Part shown: positions 8,227-17,228 of the stretch, one piece after another
Layout of the letters: every line of letters starts with the position of its first letter
How positions within the stretch are numbered: position 1 is the first letter of the stretch
Origin: AC-32 sp963813435
Lineage (GTDB): Bacteria > Actinomycetota > Thermoleophilia > Gaiellales > Gaiellaceae
Assembly: GCA_963813435.1 (NCBI GenBank)
Contig: CAWEYY010000003.1
Coordinates: 372,001 to 436,000 of the forward strand
Length of the DNA: 64,000 nt
Reading direction: 5' to 3'
Made by a program: the position numbers and the translations under genes
The notes under the pieces: generated by a model
What the model saw: only the letters and a program-made list of their open reading frames with translations
Told to the model about the DNA's origin: nothing
The model's database searches: none

Positions 8227-9861
8227 GTGGCCCCGGAGCGGTACGACGCGATCGTCGTCGGGGCCGGCCACAACGGCCTGGTCACGGCCTCGTACCTGGC
8301 GAAGGCGGGGCTCCGGACCCTGGTGCTCGAGCGGCGAAGCCTGCCCGGCGGCCTCCTGGCTACCGAGGAGGTCGCGCCCGGCGTGCGCGCGCCGGTCGCG
8401 GCCGACTGCGTCGGCGGCCTCCGTGACGACGTCGCCCGCGACCTCGGGCTCGCCTCGCACGGCTTCCGCGCGGTCGAGCCGGAGGTGGCGGCATTCGCCC
8501 CGTCGGCCGACGGGCCCGGCCTCACGCTGTGGCGCGACCCGGTTCGGACGGCGACGGAGCTCCGGACGCGGGCCCAACCACGCGATGCCGAGGCGTTCGT
8601 CGCCTTCGACCGCAGAATCCGCTCGCTGGGCGCCTTTCTGGCCCGCGTCCAGGCGACCGAGCCGCCGGACCTCGCCTCGCCGTCCCTCTCGGACGCCACC
8701 GGCGGCCTCACACTGCTGAATGGCCTGCGGCACCTCGGGAGGCAGCAGGTGCGCGAGGCGCTCCGGGTGCTGCCGATGTCCGTGGCGGACCTCGTCGGCG
8801 AGGCGGTCGACGACGAGGCGCTGCGCGGCGTCCTCGGCGCGCGAGGCGTTCGTTACACAGCCATGGGCCCGCGGTCGGCCGGAACGGCGCTCAACTTCTT
8901 GTGGGACTCGGCCTCGGGAGGAGGAGCCGCAGGCCGCACGGTCTTCGCACGCGGCGGGCCGGACGCTCTGGCCGAGGCGCTCGCCGCCGCTGCGCGAAGC
9001 AGCGGCGCGACGATTCGCTGCGACGCAGACGTCGCGGCCATCCGAACCGGCGGAGGAGCCGTCGAGGGGGTGGCTCTCGCAAGCGGCGAGGAGATCGACG
9101 CGCGGATCGTCGCGTCGAGCGCCGACCCCAAGCAAACCCTCCTGCACCTCGTCGATCCCACGGAGGTCGGCCCGACACTGGGCTGGCGGGTCGAGAACAT
9201 CCGCACGCCCGGCGTGGTGGCGAAGGTGACGCTCGTCCTGGAGGGACTGCCGGCGATCGGCGGGCTCGAAGACCCCGAGCGCCTGCACGGGCGCATCGTC
9301 GTGGCGCCGAGCCTGGGCGACCTCGAGCGCGCATTCGACGAATCGAAGTACGGCCGGATCTCGGAGAGCCCGTATCTCGAGGCGACGATCCCGACGCTCT
9401 CGGATCCCGGGCTCGCCCCCGAAGGCATCCACGTCATCGCCGCGCTCTTCCAGTACGCGCCGCGACAGCTCCGTGACGCGGACTGGGACGAAGCGGCACG
9501 AGACCGCGTCGGCGACGCGGCCGTGCGAACGCTCGAGGCCTATGCACCGGGCCTCTCGGACCGGATCGTCGCCCGCCACGTCGTCACGCCTGCGGACCTC
9601 GAGCGTGACTACGGTCTCAGCGGCGGCCACCCGATGCACGGCGAGCTCGCCCTCGACCAGGTCTTCGCCTGGCGGCCGCTCCTCGGGCAGGCGCGCTACC
9701 GGCTTGGCGACATCCGCGGTCTCTATCTGTGCGGAGCCGGCGCCCATCCCGGCGGCGGGATCACCGGCGGCCCGGGGAGGAACGCGGCGCGCGCCATCCT
9801 GGCCGATGCCCGGCGAGCTCGGCGTCGCCGCGCACGGCCTCGCGCGCCGGCGTCTGCCTAG
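8227..9861 (+). CDS. FAD-dependent oxidoreductase (PYROXD2/phytoene-desaturase-like)
   Basis: A 544-aa intact paralogue of the preceding gene, starting at GTG 8227 two bases after its stop. The Rossmann FAD motif is VVGAGHNGLVTASYLAKAG, the mid-protein strand is VASSADPKQTLL and the C-terminal FAD contact is CGAGAHPGGGITGGPG. It is probably a soluble flavin dehydrogenase. Co-direction with its twin and divergence from two folate-dependent demethylases suggest that the four proteins handle successive steps on a methylated or amine substrate. This is inference. Confidence 0.85.
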   Translation: MAPERYDAIVVGAGHNGLVTASYLAKAGLRTLVLERRSLPGGLLATEEVAPGVRAPVAADCVGGLRDDVARDLGLASHGFRAVEPEVAAFAPSADGPGLTLWRDPVRTATELRTRAQPRDAEAFVAFDRRIRSLGAFLARVQATEPPDLASPSLSDATGGLTLLNGLRHLGRQQVREALRVLPMSVADLVGEAVDDEALRGVLGARGVRYTAMGPRSAGTALNFLWDSASGGGAAGRTVFARGGPDALAEALAAAARSSGATIRCDADVAAIRTGGGAVEGVALASGEEIDARIVASSADPKQTLLHLVDPTEVGPTLGWRVENIRTPGVVAKVTLVLEGLPAIGGLEDPERLHGRIVVAPSLGDLERAFDESKYGRISESPYLEATIPTLSDPGLAPEGIHVIAALFQYAPRQLRDADWDEAARDRVGDAAVRTLEAYAPGLSDRIVARHVVTPADLERDYGLSGGHPMHGELALDQVFAWRPLLGQARYRLGDIRGLYLCGAGAHPGGGITGGPGRNAARAILADARRARRRRARPRAPASA

Positions 9862-10310
9862 CGAATCGCTGCGAGCCGCTCGAGGCTCGCGGCCGGCCAC
9901 AGAGCCTTCGTGTCGTAGTAGACCTCGAACGCGGGCACGCCCTCCGGCAGCGCGACCCAGCCCACCTTCGACTTCGTGAAGATGTGGACGTCGGGCTCGA
10001 CGTCCCGGGGCTCGTCAAGCGTGCCGCCGCGAACGAAGCGGATCTCCGGCCGTCCGTACTCGCTGAAGACCGCGACCTGGCAGGCCGGGCACCGGAAGAT
10101 CCGCTGTGTGCTGCCGTCGTCGCGCGGCACGTCGACCGGCTGCGGGTCTCCTGCGAGCAGCTCCACGCGATCGGCCTCGATCAGCAGGTTGATGACGAAC
10201 GCGCTCCCCGTCTGCCGCTGGCAGTTGAGGCAGTGGCAGCAGTGCACGACGAGCGGCGCGGACGCGAGCCGGTAGCGAACGGCCCCACAGGCGCAACCAC
10301 CTTCACCCAT
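9858..10310 (-). CDS. GFA family protein (glutathione-dependent formaldehyde-activating-like)
   Basis: A 150-aa Zn-binding protein of the GFA/CENP-V fold: CACGAVRY, CCHCLNCQRQTGSAF and FRCPACQ give the cysteine clusters expected for the structural and catalytic zinc sites. Most family members have no proven substrate; the prototype was proposed to act on formaldehyde-glutathione. Its tail overlaps the convergent oxidoreductase gene by four bases (CTAG). An AGGAGGAAAG site precedes the ATG. Confidence 0.85.
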   Translation of the reverse strand: MGEGGCACGAVRYRLASAPLVVHCCHCLNCQRQTGSAFVINLLIEADRVELLAGDPQPVDVPRDDGSTQRIFRCPACQVAVFSEYGRPEIRFVRGGTLDEPRDVEPDVHIFTKSKVGWVALPEGVPAFEVYYDTKALWPAASLERLAAIR

Positions 10311-10405
10311 GCTTTCCTCCTCGAGGACTGGAACCCCGACAGTAGCTCGCGCGTTAGTGTCCTGAAGAACACAGCGAGAAGCGAATGCACAGGGGAGGAA
10401 CAGGA

Positions 10406-10852
10406 ATGAGCGACGACATCGAGACGGGACCGATCGACTACCTCATCGTCGAGTGGCCGCCCGGCAAGGAGCCCAACGGCGAGGGGCTGAAGCACCTCGT
10501 CGACCTGACGGATCGCGGCCTCGTGCGCGTTCTCGACCTCGCGTTCGTCAAGAAGGAAGAGGACGGATCCGTGGTCGGCATCGCGGTCACCGATCTCGAC
10601 GGCGACGGTGAGCTCGATCTCATCGAGTTCGAGGGCGCGGCCTCCGGCGTGCTCGACCAGGACGACTACGACGAAGCCGGGGCAGCGCTCGAGGCCGGCA
10701 GCTCTGCGGCGATCCTCGTCTACGAGAACACGTGGGCAGCCCCGTTCGCGACGGCGCTCCGCAAAAGCGGCGCGCAGCTCGTCGCGGCCGGCCGGATCCC
10801 GATCAACGACCTCATCCAGAAGCTCGACGAGCTCGAAGCCGCAGAGGCCTAG
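10406..10852 (+). CDS. DUF1269/DUF6325-like protein
   Basis: A 148-aa acidic cytoplasmic protein. GPIDYLIVEWP at the start, the VRVLDLAFVKKEEDG and D-x-D-GELDLIEFEG segments, and ILVYENTWAAPFA are typical of the DUF6325 group often found next to SHOCT-domain proteins in Actinobacteria. Function is unknown. ATG 10406 was selected over 10385 because AGGGGAGG lies at 10391-10398. It probably forms an operon with the next gene, 20 bases on. Confidence 0.75.
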   Translation: MSDDIETGPIDYLIVEWPPGKEPNGEGLKHLVDLTDRGLVRVLDLAFVKKEEDGSVVGIAVTDLDGDGELDLIEFEGAASGVLDQDDYDEAGAALEAGSSAAILVYENTWAAPFATALRKSGAQLVAAGRIPINDLIQKLDELEAAEA

Positions 10853-10872
10853 GAACCGAAAGGAGCATCACG

Positions 10873-11139
10873 ATGCCAGGACTGATCAGAGGAGTCGCCA
10901 GGGTGGCCGTCGTGGCCGGCACCGCGACCGCGGTGTCGAACCGCGTCTCACGCCGGCAGGCGTCGCGCTGGGCCGAGCAGGATGCCGCTGCTGCGCCCCC
11001 GCCGCCCGAGGCCGCGCCCGCGGCTCCGGCTCAGGACGACAAGCTCGAGCAGCTCAAGCAGCTCGGGGAGCTGAAGGACTCGGGCGTGCTCACCGAGGCC
11101 GAGTTCGAAGCGCAGAAGGCCAAGATCCTCGCCGGCTGA
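10873..11139 (+). CDS. SHOCT-domain small membrane-associated protein
   Basis: An 88-aa protein. A short N-terminal hydrophobic stretch (VARVAVVAGTATAVSN) is followed by an Ala/Pro linker and a C-terminal SHOCT motif with LKQLGELKDSGVLTEAEFE and KAKILAG. SHOCT modules are short oligomerisation tails. The pairing with the upstream DUF6325-like protein is a recurrent arrangement, but no function is established. An AAAGGAG site lies before the ATG. Confidence 0.8.
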   Translation: MPGLIRGVARVAVVAGTATAVSNRVSRRQASRWAEQDAAAAPPPPEAAPAAPAQDDKLEQLKQLGELKDSGVLTEAEFEAQKAKILAG

Positions 11140-11161
11140 TATCTCCACGCGCAGGCGCGGG

Positions 11162-12307
11162 TTGCTCCTGTACGGCGACACCATGCGGTCGCCCGCACTG
11201 CGCCACGAGCTCCCCATCGCGATCATCGACCCGGTGCTGTTCGCCGAGGTCGACGGGCGGCAGTACGTCCTGACGAGCTTTCTCGAGCGCGACCGCGTGA
11301 AGCAGGCGCTTCCCGACGCCGAGCTGCTCGACTACGTGGAGCTCGGCTACCGCGAGTTCGCCCGCGGCGGGATGTCGATGCTCGAGGCCGGACGGGAGGT
11401 CGAGGCCCGGGCGGTGCAGGAGATCGGGATCGAGGAAGCGACCGTCCCGGGGGACTTTCCGCTTGCGCTCGGCGACCGCCTGCGCGAGGACGGGGTCGTC
11501 CTGACCGTCGACGACGCTGCCGTGGGGCTGCGACGACGGGCGAAGAGCCCGGTCGAGATCGAGGGCATCCGTGTCGCGCAACGTGCGGCCGAGGCTGGGA
11601 TGGCCGCGGCGGCGAGGCTCCTCGGGCGTTGCGAGCCGGGCGAGGACGGCCGGCTCGAGTTCGACGGAGAGCCGCTTCTCGCGGAGGACGTGCGCACCAC
11701 CCTGCGCGCAGCCTGCGAGGAGCACGGCGCACCCTGCCCGCCCGACGTGATCGTCGCGTCGATGTGGCAGGGCGGCGGGCATGAGCCGGGCAGCGGCCCG
11801 CTTCCCGCGGGCCTTCCGATCACGATCGACGTCTGGCCGCAGCATGAGGCGAGCGGCTGCTGGGCGGACATGGCGAGAACGTTCGTCGTCGGCGACCCTT
11901 CATCCGAGCATGCAGGCTTGATCTCCGAGAAGGCCGAGCTCGCTCTAACCGCGCTCGAGCAGGCAAAGGAGGCGGTCCGGCCGGGGATCACCGGGCGCGA
12001 GCTCTTCGACGCCACCTGCGACCTGTTCGAGGCGGCGGGCCACCCCACGCAGCGAACCGCGGGACCTGACGAAGAGGACGGCTTCCAGCACTCGCTCGGC
12101 CACGGCGTCGGGCTCGAGGTACACGAGGCGCCGCCGCTCGGGCTCGCGGGCCACGAACCCCTGGTCGTCGGCGACGTGATCGCGATCGAGCCCGGGCTCT
12201 CGGACAGCCGCGTCGGCATGGTCATCTTCGAGGATCTCGTGCTCGTGACGGAAACCGGGTGCGAGGTGCTCACCCGGTTTCCGTACGATCTGGCGCCGCG
12301 TCTCTGA
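11162..12307 (+). CDS. M24-family metallopeptidase (Xaa-Pro aminopeptidase-like)
   Basis: A 381-aa protein with a creatinase N-domain (LLYGDT) and the pita-bread M24 catalytic domain. Metal ligands appear as Asp in TIDVWP and WADMART, His in SLGHGVGLEVHEAP, and Glu in IAIEPGL and IFEDLVLV, in the correct order. It likely removes N-terminal residues before proline or cleaves a related substrate. TTG 11162 keeps the GDT motif near the N-terminus; ATG 11183 is the alternative. No clear ribosome-binding site is seen. Confidence 0.85.
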   Translation: MLLYGDTMRSPALRHELPIAIIDPVLFAEVDGRQYVLTSFLERDRVKQALPDAELLDYVELGYREFARGGMSMLEAGREVEARAVQEIGIEEATVPGDFPLALGDRLREDGVVLTVDDAAVGLRRRAKSPVEIEGIRVAQRAAEAGMAAAARLLGRCEPGEDGRLEFDGEPLLAEDVRTTLRAACEEHGAPCPPDVIVASMWQGGGHEPGSGPLPAGLPITIDVWPQHEASGCWADMARTFVVGDPSSEHAGLISEKAELALTALEQAKEAVRPGITGRELFDATCDLFEAAGHPTQRTAGPDEEDGFQHSLGHGVGLEVHEAPPLGLAGHEPLVVGDVIAIEPGLSDSRVGMVIFEDLVLVTETGCEVLTRFPYDLAPRL

Positions 12308-12311
12308 GCGT

Positions 12312-14535
12312 CTAGGCGGAGGCGAGCGCCGGCTCCTCCTCGGCCGGCCCGGGCTCGCCGCTCTCGAGTCGCGGAAGCCACTCGAGCCAGCTCGGCAGGT
12401 ACCAGTTCCACTCGCCGAGCAGCTTCATCGACGCCGGCAGAGAGCACCGCGCGGACGATGGTCGCGTCGATCAGGACCGCGACCGCGAGCCCGACGCCGA
12501 ACTGCTTGAACAGCAGCAGCGAGAGCGTCGCGAAGATCGAGAAGACGGCGACCATCACGACGGCCGCGCTCGTGACCACACCGGCCGTCGACCTGATCCC
12601 GTTGGCGATCGCGTCGTCCATGCTCTCGCCGCGGTCGAACAGCTCGCGGATCCGGCTGACGATGAAGACGTGGTAGTCCATCGAGAGCCCGAAGAGGATC
12701 ACGAACAGCAGCATCGGCACGACGGGCGCGATGCCGGCGGTCGAGCTGAAGCCGAGCAGGCTCTTCCCGACGCCGTGCTGGAAGACGAGCACCAGCACGC
12801 CGTACGCGGCGGCGACCGAGAGGACGTTGAGCAGGATCGCCTTGGCCGCGACGACGATCGAGCGGAACGCGACCAGCATCAGGATGAATGCGAACAGGAG
12901 GACGAAGCCGAACACGTACGGGAGCTTCGACTTCATCTGGTCCTGCTGGTCCTGCCACTCGGCGGCGACTCCGGTCACGCCGGCCGAGGTTGCGGGGATT
13001 GCGCCGACCGTCTGCGGGATGATGTCGTCGCGGAGCACCGCGAGGGACGCCTTCGACGCAGCGTCGGTTCCGTTCCCCTCGGTCGGCAGCGTGATCTTGG
13101 CCACGGTCGCCTCACGGTTGGTCTCGACGGTGATCGGCTCGTCGACCCGGCCGCTCGCGAGCGCCCTGGCCTTCAGCTCGCCGATCGCGTTCCGGACGGC
13201 TGGCGTGTTCACGTCGGGCGCCTTGACCACGACACGCGCGGGGAGCGCGCTCCCCGGGAACGCCTGCTGCATGCGGTCGTAGGTTTTCACGACGGGGAGC
13301 GACTTCGGGAACGTGTCAGCGCCCGGGGTCGCAATTCGCAGATGAATCGCCGGGAGCGCGAGCGCCAGCAGCAGGCCGCCCGAGAGCACCGCGGACAGCA
13401 CCGGCCTGCGCAGGACGGCGTCGACGATCGCTCCCCAGAAGCGGCCCTCGCCGCCGCCGCGGCCGCCCAGCCGGCCGACGAGCGGGACCTTCAGCCGGTC
13501 GACGCGGTCGCCGAGCTTCGAGAGCAGCGCGGGAAGCACCGTCAGCGACCCGAGCATCGCCACGGCGACGACGATGATCGTCGCGTAGCCGAACGAGGCG
13601 AAGGCCGCGTCGCCCGTCAGGAACATCCCGGCCATGGCGACCATGACCGTCAAGCCCGAGATGAGAACCGAGCGCCCCGAGGTCGCCGCGGCGGCTTCGA
13701 GCGCTGCCTGCTCGCTCCGCCCCGCGGCACGCTCTTCACGTTCGCGCCTGAGGTAGAACATCGAGTAGTCGACGCCCACAGCGAGCCCGATCAGGAGCAC
13801 GACAGCCGGAGCCGCCTGGTCGAGCGGAATCAGGTGGCTGGGCAGCGCGACCAGCCCGAACGTCGCGAACACGGCCGTGAGGGCCAGCAGCAGCGGTATC
13901 CCCGCAGCCACGAGCGCTCCGAACGCGATCACGAGGATGATCAGCGTGAGCGGAACGGAGAACACGCCCGCGCGCTCGAGGTCCTTCGCGAAGAGCCCGT
14001 CGACGGCCTTGGCCGAGCTCGCATCGCCGAACTCGCCGATGAAGAGCCCCGGATGAGCGCTCTGCGCCTCGTCGACGGCCTTCAGGACCGGGCCGATCTT
14101 GTCGCCCGCGTCGATCCTCTTTCCGCGGATGTCGAACTCCACGAGCGCCGAGCGCCCGTCCTTCGCGATCTGGCCGGCATTGGCCGGTTCGAGCGGCGAG
14201 CGGACGTCCTGAACGACCGCGATCTTCGAGACACGCGCGACGACGTCCGCGACCGCGGCGTCGAATGCGGGCGTTCCCGCCTGCGCGGAACGGCTCTGGA
14301 TGAGGACGCTCTCCCCCGCGGGCTGCTTGAATCCGGCGTCGAGGACCCGGTTCATGCGGCCCGACTCGCCGGGCCCGGACGTGGTCGGGTCGATGTTCTT
14401 CACGCCGACCATGCCTCCGATGCCGAAGGCGACGATCACGAACGCCAGCCAGCCGAACGTTGCGGTCTTCCAGTGGGCGGCGCTCCAGCGACCCATGCGG
14501 GCCGCGATGTTGGAGTGGTGCCTCGGACGGGTCAT
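12312..14535 (-). CDS. MMPL-family RND transporter (C-terminal frameshift)
   Basis: About 740 aa with 11-12 membrane segments: a first helix near residues 25-45, a periplasmic loop, a cluster with VGVDYSMFYLRRER, a second loop, and a second cluster with FGLSMDYHVFIVSRIRE. These two motifs hold the proton-relay region of MMPL exporters, which move lipids or drugs using proton flux. An extra base in CTCTCTG near 12438-12444 shifts the last 43 codons; removing it restores a normal end at 12312. Only the tail is affected. It diverges from a sensor kinase pair that may regulate it. Confidence 0.85.
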
Positions 14536-14674
14536 CTCGTTCCTCCTTCGTTCGATGACTCGACGCTACGACCGGTCCGCCCGCGGGTCGTCGGCACAAG
14601 GTCGGATTCGCGCTCGTACCAGCCGACGATTCCGACTCCTACTCTGGTAGGAGGCGGCGAGCGAACGCCTGCAG

Positions 14675-14680
14675 TACGTT
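14675..14680 (+). promoter_or_regulatory. -10 box of leaderless sensor kinase gene
   Basis: TACGTT lies 6 bases before GTG 14687, in the 151-base gap shared with the divergent MMPL gene. Confidence 0.55.
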
Positions 14681-14686
14681 CACGGC

Positions 14687-15853
14687 GTGAGCCGGATCGA
14701 GCACCTGGTGCGCAGGCACACGCTCGACGTACTGATCGTGTTGCTGGCCCTTGCGGCCATGGTCGAGGTCTGGGCCAGCCATGGCTCGTCTACTGCTGTG
14801 CAATTGACGCTCTGGTTTGCTATTCCGGCAATCGCGGTCCTGGCGACCCTGCTCTTCTTCCGCCGCCGGTTCCCCCTCGGAGCTCCGGCTGCCTTCTGGC
14901 TGCTGGCTGCCGGGCTGTCACTCGTCGATGGGCGGCTGGTGACGGTCCCGAGGGGCGTCTTCTTCCTTGGGATCACCGCCGCATACCTGCTCGGGAACCT
15001 GAGCGACGCCGTGAAGGCCCGTCTGGGCCTGGCGGTCGTTCTCGGCAGCACGGCGCTCATCGTCTACCAGGACCCCGAGGCAGCGAACGGCGAGTTCGTC
15101 TTCGTCCCACTCCTGTTCGGCGTCTCCTGGCTTGCCGGCTTCTTTCTCCGCGAACGGGAGCGCGAGGCCGAGGCGGCCGAGCTCCGCGCGGCCCAGGCCG
15201 AGCGCGACCGCGAGGCGGCGGCACGCATCGCCGTGGCCGAAGAGCGTGCGCGGATCGCCCGTGAGCTCCACGACATCGTCGCCCACGCCGTCAGCGTGAT
15301 GGTGCTCCAGGTGGGCGCCGTCAGGCACAAGCTCCCCGATGACCAATCGGAGGGCCGCGACGCGCTCAGAGGAGTCGAACAGGCCGGCCGGACCGCGCTT
15401 GCCGAGATGCGGCGTCTCCTCGCGGCCATGCGCCGCGATGGTGACGAGGCCGAGCTCATCCCCCAGCCGGGCCTCGATCGGCTCGACTCGTTGCTTGACG
15501 AGGTCGGCCGGGCAGGACTGCCCGTGGAGCTCCACGTCGAAGGCGAGCCCTTCCCGCTCCCGAGAGGCGTCGACCTCTCCGCGTATCGCATCGTCCAGGA
15601 AGGCCTGACGAACGCCCTCAAGCACGCGCAGGCGAGCACCGCCGACGTCACGCTCCGCTATCGAAACGACGAGCTGGGCATCGAAGTGCGCGACGACGGC
15701 CTGGGGACAGCGACGAGCGACGGGCTCGGCCACGGCCTCGTCGGCGTCCGCGAGCGCGTCAAGATCTACGGCGGCGAGATGAGCGTGGGGACGGCGAACG
15801 GAAGCGGGTTCGTTCTCAGCACGCGCCTTCCGATCGTCGACCGGGAACCATGA
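14687..15853 (+). CDS. NarL-type sensor histidine kinase
   Basis: A 388-aa membrane kinase. About four or five hydrophobic segments in residues 12-155 are followed by a coiled coil rich in Glu/Ala, then the HisKA_3 box RIARELHDIVAHAVSVM (phospho-His about residue 195), and an HATPase domain with N-box-like YRIVQEGLTNALKHA and GLGHGLVGVRERV. It phosphorylates the response regulator that overlaps its 3' end by four bases (ATGA). A leaderless GTG start is supported by the -10 box. Confidence 0.92.
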   Translation: MSRIEHLVRRHTLDVLIVLLALAAMVEVWASHGSSTAVQLTLWFAIPAIAVLATLLFFRRRFPLGAPAAFWLLAAGLSLVDGRLVTVPRGVFFLGITAAYLLGNLSDAVKARLGLAVVLGSTALIVYQDPEAANGEFVFVPLLFGVSWLAGFFLREREREAEAAELRAAQAERDREAAARIAVAEERARIARELHDIVAHAVSVMVLQVGAVRHKLPDDQSEGRDALRGVEQAGRTALAEMRRLLAAMRRDGDEAELIPQPGLDRLDSLLDEVGRAGLPVELHVEGEPFPLPRGVDLSAYRIVQEGLTNALKHAQASTADVTLRYRNDELGIEVRDDGLGTATSDGLGHGLVGVRERVKIYGGEMSVGTANGSGFVLSTRLPIVDREP

Positions 15854-16498
15854 CGATCCGCGTCCTCGTCGCCGACGATCAGTCGATGGTTCGCGCCGGG
15901 TTTCGCATCCTGCTCGGCGGTGAGGAGGACATCGAGGTCGTCGCCGAGGCCAGCAACGGGCTCGAGGCGGTGGACAAGGCTGCGCGCTTCGATCCCGCAG
16001 TCATTCTGATGGACATCCGCATGCCCGAGCTCGACGGCCTCGAGGCGACGCGGCGCATCCTCGAGAAGGACCGCGACGCCCGGATCCTGATCCTCACCAC
16101 ATTCGATCTCGACGAGTACGTCTACGAGGCCCTGCGAGCGGGAGCGAGCGGCTTCGTCCTCAAGGACGACTCCCCCGAGCAGCTCATCGCGGCGATCCGG
16201 ACGGTTGCAGCCGGAGACGCGCTCCTCTCCCCCGCCGTGACCAAGCGCGTGATCAAGCAGTTCGCGAAGCACTGCGCGCCCCGCGCCGCCGGAGGGGATC
16301 GACAAGCTGACCGACCGCGAGCGGGAGGTCCTGCGTCTGATGGCAGAGGGCCGCTCGAACGCGGAGATCGCGCAGGAGCTCTTCATCAGCGAGACGACGG
16401 TCAAGACACACGTCACGCACGTCCTGCAGAAGCTCGACCTGCGCGACCGCGTCCAGGCGGTCGTGCTCGCCCATCAGACCGGGCTCTTCGACGGCTAG
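15850..16498 (+). pseudogene. NarL/LuxR-family response regulator, frameshifted
   Basis: About 215 codons. The receiver has VLVADDQ, the phospho-acceptor in ILMDIRMPELDG (Asp about residue 54), LTTFD and the Lys in VLKDD; the C-terminal HTH has LTDREREVLRLMAEG and ISETTVKTHVTHVLQKL. The two parts are in different frames: an extra C in the CCCC run at 16279-16282 lies in the inter-domain linker. Deleting it gives one continuous protein. It is either an assembly error or a disabled DNA-binding output. It convergently overlaps the PAS-LuxR gene by four bases. Confidence 0.85.
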
Positions 16499-17094
16499 TC
16501 AGCAACGTGCCCGCGCGCTTCGGAGGCCCGGCCGTGTCGGGCGGCGGCGACGGCTTCGAGACGCGAGTTCACTCCGAGGGCTCGCAGCAGATGGCGGACG
16601 TGGTTCCGGACCGTCTCAGTGCTCAGATGGAGCTCCTGCGCGATCTGCTTTGTCGAGCGTCCCTGCTCGAGCAGGCGGAGCACCTCGGCCTGGCGGGGCG
16701 TGAGGTGCGCGGGCGGCGTGCTCGCCTCCTCGTCCAGCGGGCCGGTCAGCAGCCCGAAGACGCCGACCACACGCTCGCCGCCCATCAGCGGCACGGCGCT
16801 GACCTCCAGCGCGAGGCGGGTTCCGTCGGTCGAGACGAAGACTCCGCTTGTCTCGGTCGCCGCGGTCGTGCCGAGCACCTTGCGGGCGAAGAGCTCCCGC
16901 GCCCGCGCCCGGTCCTCCGGGCCGACAATCGAGGTGAAGTGCCGGCCGCGAACGTCGCCGAGGAGGCGCTCGGCCGCCGGGTTGATCCACCGGACGACCC
17001 CATCCGTGTCGAGGACGTAGCTCGGGACGGGTATGCCGGCGAGCGCCTGCTCGATGTCGCCGCCGACCGCCAGCCCGCCAGCCGTTGGAGCCAT
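16495..17094 (-). CDS. PAS-domain LuxR-type regulator
   Basis: A 199-aa cytoplasmic protein: an N-terminal PAS domain (about residues 15-125, with VRWINPAAERLLGD and the V(S)AVPLM strand) and a C-terminal GerE/LuxR helix-turn-helix (HLTPRQAEVLRLLEQG, STETVRNHVRHLL). It lacks a receiver, so it probably senses a ligand or redox state directly through PAS. ATG 17094 is the first plausible start after the hairpin at 17143-17172. Confidence 0.85.
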   Translation of the reverse strand: MAPTAGGLAVGGDIEQALAGIPVPSYVLDTDGVVRWINPAAERLLGDVRGRHFTSIVGPEDRARARELFARKVLGTTAATETSGVFVSTDGTRLALEVSAVPLMGGERVVGVFGLLTGPLDEEASTPPAHLTPRQAEVLRLLEQGRSTKQIAQELHLSTETVRNHVRHLLRALGVNSRLEAVAAARHGRASEARGHVAD

Positions 17095-17142
17095 TCCGAG
17101 AGTGTGGTCGATCGACAAGGGTTTGTCACGTGTCGCGGAACG

Positions 17143-17172
17143 CCGAAGGGCGCCGTCGACGGCGCCCTTCGG
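17143..17172 (-). terminator. Perfect 30-base palindrome, likely terminator
   Basis: CCGAAGGGCGCCGTC is followed at once by its exact reverse complement, giving a 15-bp stem without a spacer. It lies 57 bases past the collagen-like gene and 49 bases before the PAS-LuxR start. There is no T-tract, so termination is likely but not certain. A protein-binding palindrome is the alternative. Confidence 0.5.
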
Positions 17173-17228
17173 GTTCGGGTGGAGTTGGTGTTCCGCTAGT
17201 TGATGTTGCCCCCGGCGGGCACTTTCTC

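Noticed and set aside
12670..15264. 864-codon open frame on the + strand
   Set aside because: It is antisense to MMPL, rich in Arg/His/Asp and without domains: a GC-rich shadow of the MMPL and sensor kinase genes.
7450..16300. Programmed frameshifting in the oxidoreductase and response regulator
   Set aside because: No slippery heptamer with a downstream pseudoknot is evident, and the breaks lie in unrelated contexts. Sequencing error or mutation is simpler.
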